DNA of 64,000 nt from NCBI RefSeq assembly GCF_001429605.1, contig NZ_LMSS01000006.1:98903-162902 (forward strand), written 5' to 3'. Under the pieces are notes generated by a model. It was not told the origin of the DNA. It made no database searches and worked only from the letters and a program-made list of their open reading frames with translations. Origin of the DNA: Phycicoccus sp. Soil802. Lineage in GTDB: Bacteria; Actinomycetota; Actinomycetes; Actinomycetales; Dermatophilaceae. Made by a program: the position numbers and the translations under genes. Shown one piece after another: positions 34,514 to 42,773 of the stretch (position 1 is the stretch's first letter; the number at the start of each line of letters is the position of its first letter).

Positions 34514-37071
34514 CGCTGGCTCGCGCCGGTGCGGGTCGCGGCTTCCGCGACGGCGCGGTCACGCAAGGCACTCACCTCGTCGGTGGTGAGGGTCCGGTCG
34601 GCGGCCCGGAAGGTGAGGCGGTAGGCGAGCGACTTGCGGCCCTCCCCCACCTGCTCACCGCGGTAGACGTCGAACAGCACCACGGACTCGAGGCTCTCGC
34701 CGGCTCCGGCGCGCAGCGCGCTCTCCACGTCGCCCGCCGCGACCTGCTCGTCGACGACGAGGGCCACGTCGGTGTGGGCCAGCGGGTAGGTCGACAGGGC
34801 CCGCGCGTCGAGCGGGACACCGGTGGCGGCCACGAGGACGTCGACGTCGAGCTCGCCCGCGACGGTGCGGGGCGGCAGCTCGAGCGCGCTGGTCACCTTG
34901 GGGTGCAGCTCGCCGGCGTGGCCGACCACCGTCCCGTCGGCCAGAGCCAGCTGGGCGCACCGACCGGGGTGCCAGGGCGCCCGGTCGGTCGCACTGACCA
35001 CCAGCTCGAGCCCGACCGAGCGACCCACGGCCAGGGCCCACGCGACGGCGTCGGCGGCCTCGGCCTGCCGACCGGGCCCCCACGGACCGCCGCGCTCCAG
35101 CTCACCAGCAGCCGCGTATGCCGCGTGGCGCGGCTGCGCAGGCACGGCCCCGAGGATGGCGGCCAGGGTGGCGTCGTCCGGTCGGGCTTCGATGCCGGGC
35201 ACGGGAGCGCTGGTGCGTGCGCTGCTGGCCCGGGTGACCAGACCGATCTCGTAGACCGCGACGTCGCGCGACCCGCGCGCCACGTTGCGACGCAAGGTGT
35301 CGAGCAGGGTGTCGAGCACCGACGTCCGCATCAGTGGCGCCTCGTCGGAGAGCGGGTTGACCAGCCGCACCGCGGCGCGACGCTCGTCGTCGGCCGGCAA
35401 CGCGAGCCGGTCGAAGAGCGAGGGCGCGACGAACGGGTAGCTCAGCACCTCCACGAGGCCCTGGTGGGCCAGCGTCGTGGCGACGACCCGGCGGATCCGC
35501 TGGCCGTGGGTCAGCCCGCGCCCGGCCGCCTTGGGCTGCGGGAGCACCGACGGGATCTGGTCGTAGCCGCGCACCCGCGCGACCTCCTCGACCAGCTCGG
35601 GGCCGTCGGTCAGGTCAGGTCGCCACGAGGGCGGCAGCACGGCGACGTGGGTGTCCCCGGCTCCGTCCCCGGCGGGCTCCACGACCTCGCACCCGATGGC
35701 GCGCAGGGTCGTGAGGACCTCGGCCCGCGGGTAGTCCAGCCCGATGTAGCGGGTGGGCAGGGTCGTGTCGAATTCGAACGGCTCGGCCGCGACCCTCAGG
35801 TCGACGTCCGTGACGCCCTCGTCGGCGGTGCCGCCACCGTGGCCGACCAGCAGGTCCACCGCGAGCTGCGCCGCGGCGGCCGTCACGGCGTGGTCGACCC
35901 CGCGCTCGAACCGCTTGGACGCCTCGGTGGTGAGGCGGTGGCGACGCGACGAGCGGGCCACCGTGATCGGGTCGAAGTGGGCCGCCTCGATCAGGACGTT
36001 GGTCGTCGTGCCGGTGACCTCCGAGGTCGCACCGCCCATCACGCCGGCGATGGCGAGGGGGGTGTCGGCGCCGTCGACGATCAGCAGGTCCTCGGGGTCG
36101 AGGAGCCGCTCGACGTCGTCGAGGGTCGTGAGCTTCTCCCCCGCCCGCGCCCTCCGGGTCCCGACCGACCCGGACAGGGTGTCGAGGTCGAACGCGTGCA
36201 GTGGCTGGCCGAGCAGCATCATCACGTAGTTGGTGACGTCGACGGCCAGCGAGATCGGGCGCATGCCCACCTGGGTCAGCCGCTTCCGCATCCAGGCCGG
36301 GCTGGCGGCCGTGACGTCGACACCCCGGACCACCCTCGCCACGTAGCGGTCGCACCCGGCCCGCCCACCCAGGGGGGCGTCGTCGGTGAGGTGCACGGCA
36401 TACCCGTGGTCGTTGGCCTGGGGGACGACGAGGTCGGGGGCCTCGGCCGGGTCGTGGAAGGCCGCCCCCGTTGACAGCGCGTACTCGCGCGCGATGCCGC
36501 GCAACGAGAAGCAGTAGCCGCGGTCGGGCGTGACGTTGACCTCGACGACCTCGTCGGCGAGGTCGAGCAGCGCGATGGCGTCGTCACCCGGCTTCAGGTC
36601 TGCGGCGGCGTCCGCACCGAGCAGCTCGGTCAGCACGATGATCCCCGAGTGGTCGTCACCCAGGCCGAGCTCGGCCTGGCTGCAGATCATGCCGTTGGAG
36701 ACGTGCCCGTAGGTCTTGCGCGCGGAGATCTGGAAGCCCCCGGGCAGCACCCCACCGGGCAGGACGCAGACGACGAGGTCGCCCACGCCGAAGTTGTGCG
36801 CGCCGCAGACGATCTCCTGCGGCTTGCCCTCGGTGAGCCGCTGGCCGTGCTCGCCGACGTCGACGGTGCACCAGTTGATGGTCTTGCCGTTCTTCTGCGG
36901 TTCGGGCTCGACGGACAGGACCCGCCCGACGACGAGGGGTCCGGAGATGTCGCCACCGTGCAGCCCCTCTTCCTCGAGGCCGACCCGCACGAGGGCGGCG
37001 GCGATGTCCTCACCGGTGGCGTCCGCGGGGACGTCGGCGAGCTCGCGCAGCCAGGACACGGGCGCGTGCAT
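34510..37071 (-). CDS. pheT: Phenylalanyl-tRNA synthetase beta chain
   Basis: 853 residues. N-terminal EMAP-like tRNA-binding domain (residues about 40-150, GPLVVGRVLSVEPEPQKNGK), B3/B4 editing region, B5 near 400-470 and the C-terminal ferredoxin-like anticodon domain (LSTYPLAHTDVALVVDEQV to the end). Start ATG 37071 overlaps the pheS stop by one base (TGATG). Confidence 0.97.
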   Translation of the reverse strand: MHAPVSWLRELADVPADATGEDIAAALVRVGLEEEGLHGGDISGPLVVGRVLSVEPEPQKNGKTINWCTVDVGEHGQRLTEGKPQEIVCGAHNFGVGDLVVCVLPGGVLPGGFQISARKTYGHVSNGMICSQAELGLGDDHSGIIVLTELLGADAAADLKPGDDAIALLDLADEVVEVNVTPDRGYCFSLRGIAREYALSTGAAFHDPAEAPDLVVPQANDHGYAVHLTDDAPLGGRAGCDRYVARVVRGVDVTAASPAWMRKRLTQVGMRPISLAVDVTNYVMMLLGQPLHAFDLDTLSGSVGTRRARAGEKLTTLDDVERLLDPEDLLIVDGADTPLAIAGVMGGATSEVTGTTTNVLIEAAHFDPITVARSSRRHRLTTEASKRFERGVDHAVTAAAAQLAVDLLVGHGGGTADEGVTDVDLRVAAEPFEFDTTLPTRYIGLDYPRAEVLTTLRAIGCEVVEPAGDGAGDTHVAVLPPSWRPDLTDGPELVEEVARVRGYDQIPSVLPQPKAAGRGLTHGQRIRRVVATTLAHQGLVEVLSYPFVAPSLFDRLALPADDERRAAVRLVNPLSDEAPLMRTSVLDTLLDTLRRNVARGSRDVAVYEIGLVTRASSARTSAPVPGIEARPDDATLAAILGAVPAQPRHAAYAAAGELERGGPWGPGRQAEAADAVAWALAVGRSVGLELVVSATDRAPWHPGRCAQLALADGTVVGHAGELHPKVTSALELPPRTVAGELDVDVLVAATGVPLDARALSTYPLAHTDVALVVDEQVAAGDVESALRAGAGESLESVVLFDVYRGEQVGEGRKSLAYRLTFRAADRTLTTDEVSALRDRAVAEAATRTGASQR

Positions 37072-38177
37072 CAGATCTCCATTCCGAACTGCTGGGAGAA
37101 ACGGACGTCTCCCTCGACGATGTCGTGCATGTCCCCGACGTTGTGGCGCAGCATGAGCGAGCGCTCGATGCCCAGGCCGAACGCGAAACCGGTGTAGCGG
37201 TCGGTGTCGACGCCGGCCGCGCGCAGCACCCGCTGGTTGACCATGCCGGAGCCGCCCAGCTCGATCCAGCCGGTGCCACCGCAGGTGCGGCACTTCTCGC
37301 CGTCGAGCGAGCCCGAGCCGCCACAGATCCAGCACCGGCAGTCGATCTCGGCGCTGGGCTCGGTGAAGGGGAAGTAGTTGGGCCGCAGGCGGGTCACGAT
37401 GCCCTCACCGAACAGCCGCTGGACGAAGGCGTCGAGCGTGCCCTTGAGGTGGGCCATCGTGATGCCCTCGTCGACGACCAGGCCCTCGAACTGGTGGAAC
37501 ACCGGCGTGTGCGTGGCGTCGAGGTCGTCGGTGCGGAACACCTTGCCCGGGCACAGCACGTAGATCGGCGGCTCGCGGTCGAGCATGGTGCGGACCTGCA
37601 CCGGGGAGGTGTGGGTGCGCAGGACCAGCCCGGAGCCGGCCGGCTCGACGAAGAAGGTGTCCTGCTCCTGGCGGGCCGGGTGGTCGGCCGGGATGTTCAG
37701 GGCGTCGAAGGTCAGCCACTCCGACTCGACCTCGGGGCCCTCGGCGATCTCCCAGCCCATCGAGACGAAGATGTCCTCGACCCGCTCGGAGACCAGGCTG
37801 ATCGGGTGCCGGGCACCCAGCGGCCGTCGCGGGACGCGCACCGTGAGGTCGACGGTCTCCTCGACGAGGATGCGCCGGTCGCGGTCGGCCTCGAGCTCGG
37901 CCTGGCGGGCGGCCAGCGCCTGGGACACCTGCCCCCGGGCCTGGCCCACGCGCTTGCCGGCCTCAGCCTTGGCGCTCGGCGGAAGGGCACCGATCTCGCG
38001 GTTGGCCAGCGCGAGCGGGCTCTTCTCCCCCTGGTGCGCCAGGCGGGCGGCCTTGAGCTCGTCGAGGGTGCCCGCCGCCGCGATCGCCTGCCGGGCGTCC
38101 GCCACGGCCTGCTCGACCTCGGCCGGGTCGAGTGCAGCCACCTCGACGGGGTCGTACTGCTTGTTGGGTCCTGACAT
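37071..38177 (-). CDS. pheS: Phenylalanyl-tRNA synthetase alpha chain
   Basis: 368 residues. N-terminal coiled coil (about 20-95), then the class II catalytic core: HPISLVSERVEDIF, TSPVQVRTM, FHQFEGLVVDEG and the late FAFGLGIERSLML. About residue 285-310 there is a four-cysteine insert, CRCWICGGSG then CRTCGGTGW, in place of the short loop seen in E. coli. It should bind zinc and is known in some Micrococcales PheS (from memory). Start ATG 38177 with a GGAAGAG upstream. Confidence 0.96.
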   Translation of the reverse strand: MSGPNKQYDPVEVAALDPAEVEQAVADARQAIAAAGTLDELKAARLAHQGEKSPLALANREIGALPPSAKAEAGKRVGQARGQVSQALAARQAELEADRDRRILVEETVDLTVRVPRRPLGARHPISLVSERVEDIFVSMGWEIAEGPEVESEWLTFDALNIPADHPARQEQDTFFVEPAGSGLVLRTHTSPVQVRTMLDREPPIYVLCPGKVFRTDDLDATHTPVFHQFEGLVVDEGITMAHLKGTLDAFVQRLFGEGIVTRLRPNYFPFTEPSAEIDCRCWICGGSGSLDGEKCRTCGGTGWIELGGSGMVNQRVLRAAGVDTDRYTGFAFGLGIERSLMLRHNVGDMHDIVEGDVRFSQQFGMEI

Positions 38178-38523
38178 CTCTTCCACTCTGCTCGTCAGCT
38201 CGTCGGCTCGGCACACTGGCGGTGCCGCAGGCGGGCCCACCGAAGGCGGTGCGCCGAAAGTCTATGGGCCGCACGGATGCGGCCCGGGGTCCGGGTTCAG
38301 CCTTCGGGGCGAGTGCTGGGTGCAGGAGGTATGCCGCGTGGGCGGCGTGGTGACGCACGCAGAGGCGTCGCCGGGTGTGCCCTCAGTGCAGCGGTGCGAC
38401 CGCGCCCGAAGGCACGGTAAATCGCTCCAGCTCGCTGCTCACGTCGCCAGCCTGACCCGGCCCACCGGGGCGGCGCAACCCGGTTTCACCGGATGGGCGG
38501 CTCGGGCGAGGCAGCCGGGCCGC
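38178..38523 (-). promoter_or_regulatory. pheST upstream region, 346 bases without a gene
   Basis: Contains a hairpin with an 8-bp stem GGGCCGCA/TGCGGCCC (38266-38285). Directly after it on the minus strand is TAGACT (38264-38259), a possible -10 about 80 bases before pheS. Also holds one GTATGCCG octamer (38329-38336). No T-box or Phe-rich leader peptide was found. Confidence 0.4.
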
Positions 38524-39642
38524 TCAGGCCAGGTAGTCGGGCGGCTCGGACGGCAGGCTGATCCGGAACTGCGCGCCACCGGCGTGTCCGTCCTCGACCT
38601 GGACCCGTCCGCCGTGCGCCTCGACGAGTCCCTTGACGACGTAGAGCCCGAGCCCGGTGCTGCCGCGCCCGGAGCCGTGCCAGAACCGGCTGAACACCAG
38701 GTGGCGGTGGTCGGAGGCGATGCCCTTGCCCTGGTCGGCGACCAGCAGGTCGACGCCCGCGGCGTGGTGACCCCTGGCCTCGAGCGCGGCCTGCCCGTCG
38801 TCGGAGGAGCGCTGGGCCGCGAGGGTCACGACTCCCTCGCCGTGGCGGAAGGCGTTCTCGATGAGGTTCGACAGGATCTGGTCGAGCCGGTCCGGGTCGG
38901 CCCACACCTCGGGCAGCTCGTCGGAGACCTCGATCGCGAAGCGGTCTCGGTCGAGGCCACTGGCCACCGCCCGCTCGACGTGCCGGCGGAAGACGGCGGA
39001 GACGTCGATCGGCAGGGGGCGGATCTGGAGGCGGCCGGAGTCGATCCGCGACACGTCGAGCAGCTCGGTGATCAACCGGGTGACGCGGTCGGCGTCGGCC
39101 TCGATGGTCTCGAGCATCAGCCGCTTCTGGTCGTCGCTGAAGCGGTCCCACCGGCGCAGCAGCGTGGACGAAAAACCCTTGACCGAGGTGAGCGGCGAAC
39201 GCAGCTCGTGGGCGACCGTCGAGATGACGGCAGCGTTCTCGGCCTCGGCGCGGCGGCGGTACAACGCGTCACGCATGAGGATGTTGACCCGGTTCACGGG
39301 CTGGTTGCGCCCGGGTCGCAGGTACTTGGCGGTCACCAGCACTTCCCGACCGTTGTGCCGGAGCATGAGGAGCTTCTCGCGGTGCCCGGTGCGGATCCGC
39401 AGCCCACCCCACGGGTCGGTGACGGCCCACCACGACGTGCCGTCGCTGTCCTGCAGGTCGACCGCCTCGCGGATGTCTGCGCCGACGAGCTCCTCCCGCG
39501 GACGACCGAGGATGCGGGTGGCGCGGGTGTTGAGGAACAGGATCCGGCCGTCGCCGTCCGCGGCGACCAGGCCGTCGGGGATCAGCTCGGCGGCAGTGCC
39601 TGCGGACTCGTTGTCCATCAGCATGCCGGGCTGGAAGTCCAT
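38524..39642 (-). CDS. PAS-domain sensor histidine kinase
   Basis: 372 residues, no membrane segment, so a soluble sensor. PAS domain about residues 15-125 (LIPDGLVAADGDGRILFLN). Dimerisation box VAHELRSPLTSVKGF with the phospho-His (about residue 145). ATPase motifs NLIENAFRHG, VADQGKGIA and GSTGLGLYVVKGLVEAHGG. ATG 39642 with AAGG eight bases upstream; ATG 39618 also possible. No response regulator is adjacent (orphan). It follows the methyltransferase gene by 10 bases. Confidence 0.9.
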   Translation of the reverse strand: MDFQPGMLMDNESAGTAAELIPDGLVAADGDGRILFLNTRATRILGRPREELVGADIREAVDLQDSDGTSWWAVTDPWGGLRIRTGHREKLLMLRHNGREVLVTAKYLRPGRNQPVNRVNILMRDALYRRRAEAENAAVISTVAHELRSPLTSVKGFSSTLLRRWDRFSDDQKRLMLETIEADADRVTRLITELLDVSRIDSGRLQIRPLPIDVSAVFRRHVERAVASGLDRDRFAIEVSDELPEVWADPDRLDQILSNLIENAFRHGEGVVTLAAQRSSDDGQAALEARGHHAAGVDLLVADQGKGIASDHRHLVFSRFWHGSGRGSTGLGLYVVKGLVEAHGGRVQVEDGHAGGAQFRISLPSEPPDYLA

Positions 39643-39652
39643 GCCGCCGACC

Positions 39653-40441
39653 TTAACGGTTGTGTGCTGCTGCAGACGCGTAGAGGCACACCGTGGCGGC
39701 CATGGCGAGGTTGAGCGACTCGGCCTTGCCGTAGATCGGGACGCGGACGACCTCGTCGCACAGGTCGCGCACCTCGGGCGCCAGACCCCAGGCCTCGTTG
39801 CCCATCACCCACGCGTGGGGCGGGGTCAGGTCGACCTGCGGCAACAGGACGTCTCCGGCTCCGTCGGCCGCGAGGACCCTGATCCCGGCGGCCCGGAGCC
39901 GACCCACGGTCTCCTCGATCGGCAGCCCGGTGACCAGCGGCAGGTGGAACAACGAGCCCGCCGTGGACCGCACCACCTTGGGCGAGTGCACGTCGACCGA
40001 CGCGTCGCTCACCAGCACCGCGTCGGCGCCCGCGGCGTCGGCACCGCGGATGACCGTGCCCGCGTTGCCCGGGTCGCGCACGTTGGTGAGCAGCACCAGC
40101 AGGCGGGGCCCGGACGCGAGCACCTCGTCGAGGGTCGCGGTCGTCGTGGTGCAGACCGCTGCGAGCCCTTGCGGGGTGGGCGTGTCGCACATGGCGGCGA
40201 GCACCTCGTCACTGACCTCGTGCAGGTAGCGCCCGGCCTCGGTCGCCGCCTCGACGATGTCGGCGTGGCGGGTCCGGGCCTGCGCCGTGAGGTAGAGGTC
40301 GACCACCTGCTCCGGGTGGTGGACCACGGCCTCGCGCACGGACTGCGGCCCCTCCGCGAGGAACCGTCCGGTGCGCAGACGCACTGAGCGCCGGGACAGT
40401 GCCTTGACCGACTTCACGCGCTCGGCCCCTGGGTTGGTCAT
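39653..40441 (-). CDS. TrmH/SpoU-family RNA 2'-O-ribose methyltransferase
   Basis: About 262 residues. SPOUT knot motifs: NVRDPGNAGTVIRGADAAGA (motif 1), VMGNEAWGLAPEV (motif 2) and VPIYGKAESLNLAMAATVCLY (motif 3). An N-terminal L7Ae-like substrate domain (about 15-100) is typical of the TsnR/23S methyltransferase branch. ATG 40441 chosen over ATG 40474 on conservation; neither has a strong ribosome site. Lies after rplT, as in mycobacteria (TsnR position). Target nucleotide unknown. Confidence 0.9.
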   Translation of the reverse strand: MTNPGAERVKSVKALSRRSVRLRTGRFLAEGPQSVREAVVHHPEQVVDLYLTAQARTRHADIVEAATEAGRYLHEVSDEVLAAMCDTPTPQGLAAVCTTTTATLDEVLASGPRLLVLLTNVRDPGNAGTVIRGADAAGADAVLVSDASVDVHSPKVVRSTAGSLFHLPLVTGLPIEETVGRLRAAGIRVLAADGAGDVLLPQVDLTPPHAWVMGNEAWGLAPEVRDLCDEVVRVPIYGKAESLNLAMAATVCLYASAAAHNR

Positions 40442-40502
40442 CACAGGTGGCTCGCGGTGGGTCGGCGGGGGCATGTCCCGGCGCTCGGAGGTGCTTGGTC
40501 GA

Positions 40503-40889
40503 TCAGGCCGACGCGGCCGCGGTCTCCGTGGTCGCCGGCACGTTCGCGCGGGCGATCTCGACGAGGGCGGTGAAGGCGACCTCGTCGCTGACGGCGAGCT
40601 CGGCCAGCATGCGACGGTCGACCTCGATCTCCGCGGCCTTGAGGCCCTGGATGAACCGGTTGTAGGTCATGCCGTTCGCGCGGGCGCCGGCGTTGATGCG
40701 CTGGATCCAGAGGCGACGGAAGTCACCCTTGCGGGCGCGACGGTCACGGTAGGCGTACCCGAGGGAGTGGGTGACCTGCTCCTTGGCCTTCCGGTAGAGC
40801 CGCGAACGCTGCCCGCGGTAACCGCTGGCGCGCTCGAGGACGACCCGGCGCTTCTTCTGGGCGTTGACCGCCCGCTTCACGCGTGCCAC
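40503..40889 (-). CDS. rplT: Ribosomal protein L20
   Basis: 128 residues, basic, [16 protein letters not shown] start, [20 protein letters not shown] and [23 protein letters not shown] start with AAGGAG seven bases upstream. In B. subtilis L20 represses its own operon through the infC leader; a leader hairpin is seen here too (42031-42065). Confidence 0.98.
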   Translation of the reverse strand: MARVKRAVNAQKKRRVVLERASGYRGQRSRLYRKAKEQVTHSLGYAYRDRRARKGDFRRLWIQRINAGARANGMTYNRFIQGLKAAEIEVDRRMLAELAVSDEVAFTALVEIARANVPATTETAAASA

Positions 40890-40969
40890 GTGAGTTCTCC
40901 TTGCTGTGTAGGTCTAGCGTCCGGAACTGCTGTGCTGAGCCCGGCTGTGCTGGTGGGGGTGGGCTCGGC

Positions 40970-41164
40970 TCAGCGGCCGAGAAGCTTCTTGACCTTCTTG
41001 GCGTCCGGCTTGGACACCTCGACGTCGTTCGCGATCGAGCGGGTGTACTTCGAGGACTTGTGCTCGAGGTAGTGGCGGCCGTTGGTCTGCTCGCGCATGA
41101 CCTTGCCCGTGCCGGTGATCTTGAACCGCTTCTTGGCACCGGAGTGCGTCTTCATCTTCGGCAT
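40970..41164 (-). CDS. rpmI: Ribosomal protein L35
   Basis: 64 residues, MPKMKTHSGAKKRFKITGTG start, ending KKVKKLLGR. ATG 41164 preceded by AAGGAG ten bases upstream; an in-frame reading farther upstream is not real. Middle gene of infC-rpmI-rplT. Confidence 0.97.
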   Translation of the reverse strand: MPKMKTHSGAKKRFKITGTGKVMREQTNGRHYLEHKSSKYTRSIANDVEVSKPDAKKVKKLLGR

Positions 41165-41255
41165 GGCTGCCGATCTCCTTGCTGTCGATGCGCTCGCCTC
41201 GTGAGGCGACCGACTGTTCGGTGGTTCGTGCGTCGTTCGGTCGTGCAGGTCGTGC

Positions 41256-41954
41256 TCAGGCCTGGTCGGCCGTGGCCTCCGCTGCCGCAGGGGCTGCGTC
41301 AGGGGTGGTCTGCTCGGGGCTGGTCTGCTCGGGGCTCTGCTCCGGGGCCTGCTCAGCGTCCTGCTCGGGGGCGGCGGACTGCTCCCCACCGCTGGCCGGC
41401 TCGTGCGAGGTCCGGGCGCGGCGCTGCTCTGCCATCGCCTCGGACTTCTTCTTGGTCGGGGCCAGCACCATGATCATGTTGCGGCCGTCCTGCTTGGGGG
41501 CCGACTCCACGGTGCCCAGCTCCAGCACGTCCTCCGCGAGGCGCTGCAGGAGGCGGAACCCGAGCTCGGGGCGCGACTGCTCGCGTCCGCGGAACATGAT
41601 CGTCACCTTGACCTTGTCGCCACCCTTGAGGAACCGCTCGACGTGGCCCTTCTTGGTGCCGTAGTCGTGCGGGTCGATCTTCGGGCGGAGCTTGATCTCC
41701 TTGATGACCGTGTTGACCTGGTTCTTGCGCGCTTCGCGTGCCTTGAGTGCCGCTTCGTACTTGAACTTGCCGAAGTCCATGAGCTTGGCGACCGGAGGCT
41801 TGGCCATCGGGGCGACCTCGACGAGGTCGAGGTCAGCCTCGGCAGCCAGACGCAGTGCGTCTTCGACGCGCACGATGCCGACCTGTTCTCCGTTGGGGCC
41901 AACCAACCGCACTTCGGGTACCCGAATGCGGTCGTTGATGCGAGGTTCGCTGAT
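41256..41954 (-). CDS. infC: Translation initiation factor IF-3, probable ATC start
   Basis: About 232 residues. N-domain ([19 protein letters not shown]), linker, then C-domain ending [15 protein letters not shown], followed by a 50-residue E/Q/A/P-rich tail not present in E. coli. No ATG, GTG or TTG fits the family start. The codon at the conserved position is ATC (41954), with AGAGGAG seven bases upstream. A non-canonical start that IF-3 itself discriminates against is the known self-control of infC, so I take ATC as the start. Confidence 0.93.
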   Translation of the reverse strand: MSEPRINDRIRVPEVRLVGPNGEQVGIVRVEDALRLAAEADLDLVEVAPMAKPPVAKLMDFGKFKYEAALKAREARKNQVNTVIKEIKLRPKIDPHDYGTKKGHVERFLKGGDKVKVTIMFRGREQSRPELGFRLLQRLAEDVLELGTVESAPKQDGRNMIMVLAPTKKKSEAMAEQRRARTSHEPASGGEQSAAPEQDAEQAPEQSPEQTSPEQTTPDAAPAAAEATADQA

Positions 41955-42030
41955 GTTGGTGCTCCTCTGTTGGAAGTTCACTGCCGTGAAGGTGCTGCTG
42001 TTGATGTCACGAGGGCGGCCGCTGCAACGA

Positions 42031-42065
42031 AGAAAGGCTCCCCGTCGCCGTTGCGCGGGAAGCCT
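42031..42065 (-). promoter_or_regulatory. infC leader hairpin, possible attenuator
   Basis: On the minus strand AGGCTTCCC and GGGGAGCCT pair around a 13-base loop with one mismatch, followed by TTTCTTCG, about 80 bases before infC. Looks like a leader terminator. L20- or IF-3-linked attenuation is known in other bacteria; that it works here is inference. The rest of 42066-42274 holds two GTATGCCG/CGGCATAC octamers and no gene. Confidence 0.5.
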
Positions 42066-42274
42066 CACCTGTCCGTCACTCGCCCCCGAGGGGAGGTATG
42101 CCGCGTGGCTCGCGCCCGCGGCATACGCCTCGGTGACTCCGTGGACCCGGCAACCTTGCGGTTGACGCGGGTGGAAGCAGGTGCTGCTTCACTTGCACAC
42201 CGGGCCCGCTGCTGGGCCACCCTCTCAGGTCACCCGACGATGGACACGGCCGGTCGATCTGAAAGGCTACCAGC

Positions 42275-42673
42275 GTGAGCACCGAATCTCCCAATCCCGC
42301 CGCTGCCGACCACGACGGCGAAGCCGCAGGTCACGAGCAGGCGACCGAGCGGGCCACGCGGGACATCGCGGAGGTGCCGGCGGTGGAGGTCATCACCACC
42401 GCCGCGATCCACCTGATGAGCGCCGCGGCGGTCAAGTGCGGGCTCGCCGAGGGGCCCGATGCGGCCGAGCACCTCGACCTCGACGAGGCACGGCGGCTGA
42501 TCTCGGCGCTGGCGGGGCTGGTGACGGCCAGCGCCCCCGACCTGGGCAGCCAGCACGCCGCTCCCCTGCGCGACGGGCTGAAGTCCTTGCAGCTGGCGTT
42601 CCGGGAGGCCTCGGTCATCCAGGACCCGCCCGGCCAGGGCCCCGGCGAGAAGCTCACCGGCTCCGTCGTCTGA
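42275..42673 (+). CDS. DUF1844 protein
   Basis: 132 residues, GTG start with AAAGG nine bases upstream. Core VEVITTAAIHLMSAAAVKCGLAEG matches DUF1844 (about residues 37-60), followed by a helical end. Divergent from infC and the first clearly plus-strand gene of the window; DUF1844 genes next to infC are common in actinobacteria. Function unknown. Its last codons are duplicated downstream (see repeat 42633-42741). Confidence 0.85.
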   Translation: MSTESPNPAAADHDGEAAGHEQATERATRDIAEVPAVEVITTAAIHLMSAAAVKCGLAEGPDAAEHLDLDEARRLISALAGLVTASAPDLGSQHAAPLRDGLKSLQLAFREASVIQDPPGQGPGEKLTGSVV

Positions 42674-42741
42674 CCGGCGTCACCCAGCTCTCGGCATCGC
42701 CAGGGCCCCGGCGAGAAGCTCACCGGCTCGGTCGTCTGACC
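42633..42741. repeat. Duplicated 3' end of the DUF1844 gene
   Basis: A 43-base segment covering the last codons and stop (42633-42675) recurs at 42699-42741 with one difference. The second copy lies outside the reading frame and is a remnant of a 66-base tandem duplication. Confidence 0.9.
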
Positions 42742-42773
42742 CTGCGTCGCCGTCGTCGCCGTCGTCACCGAAT

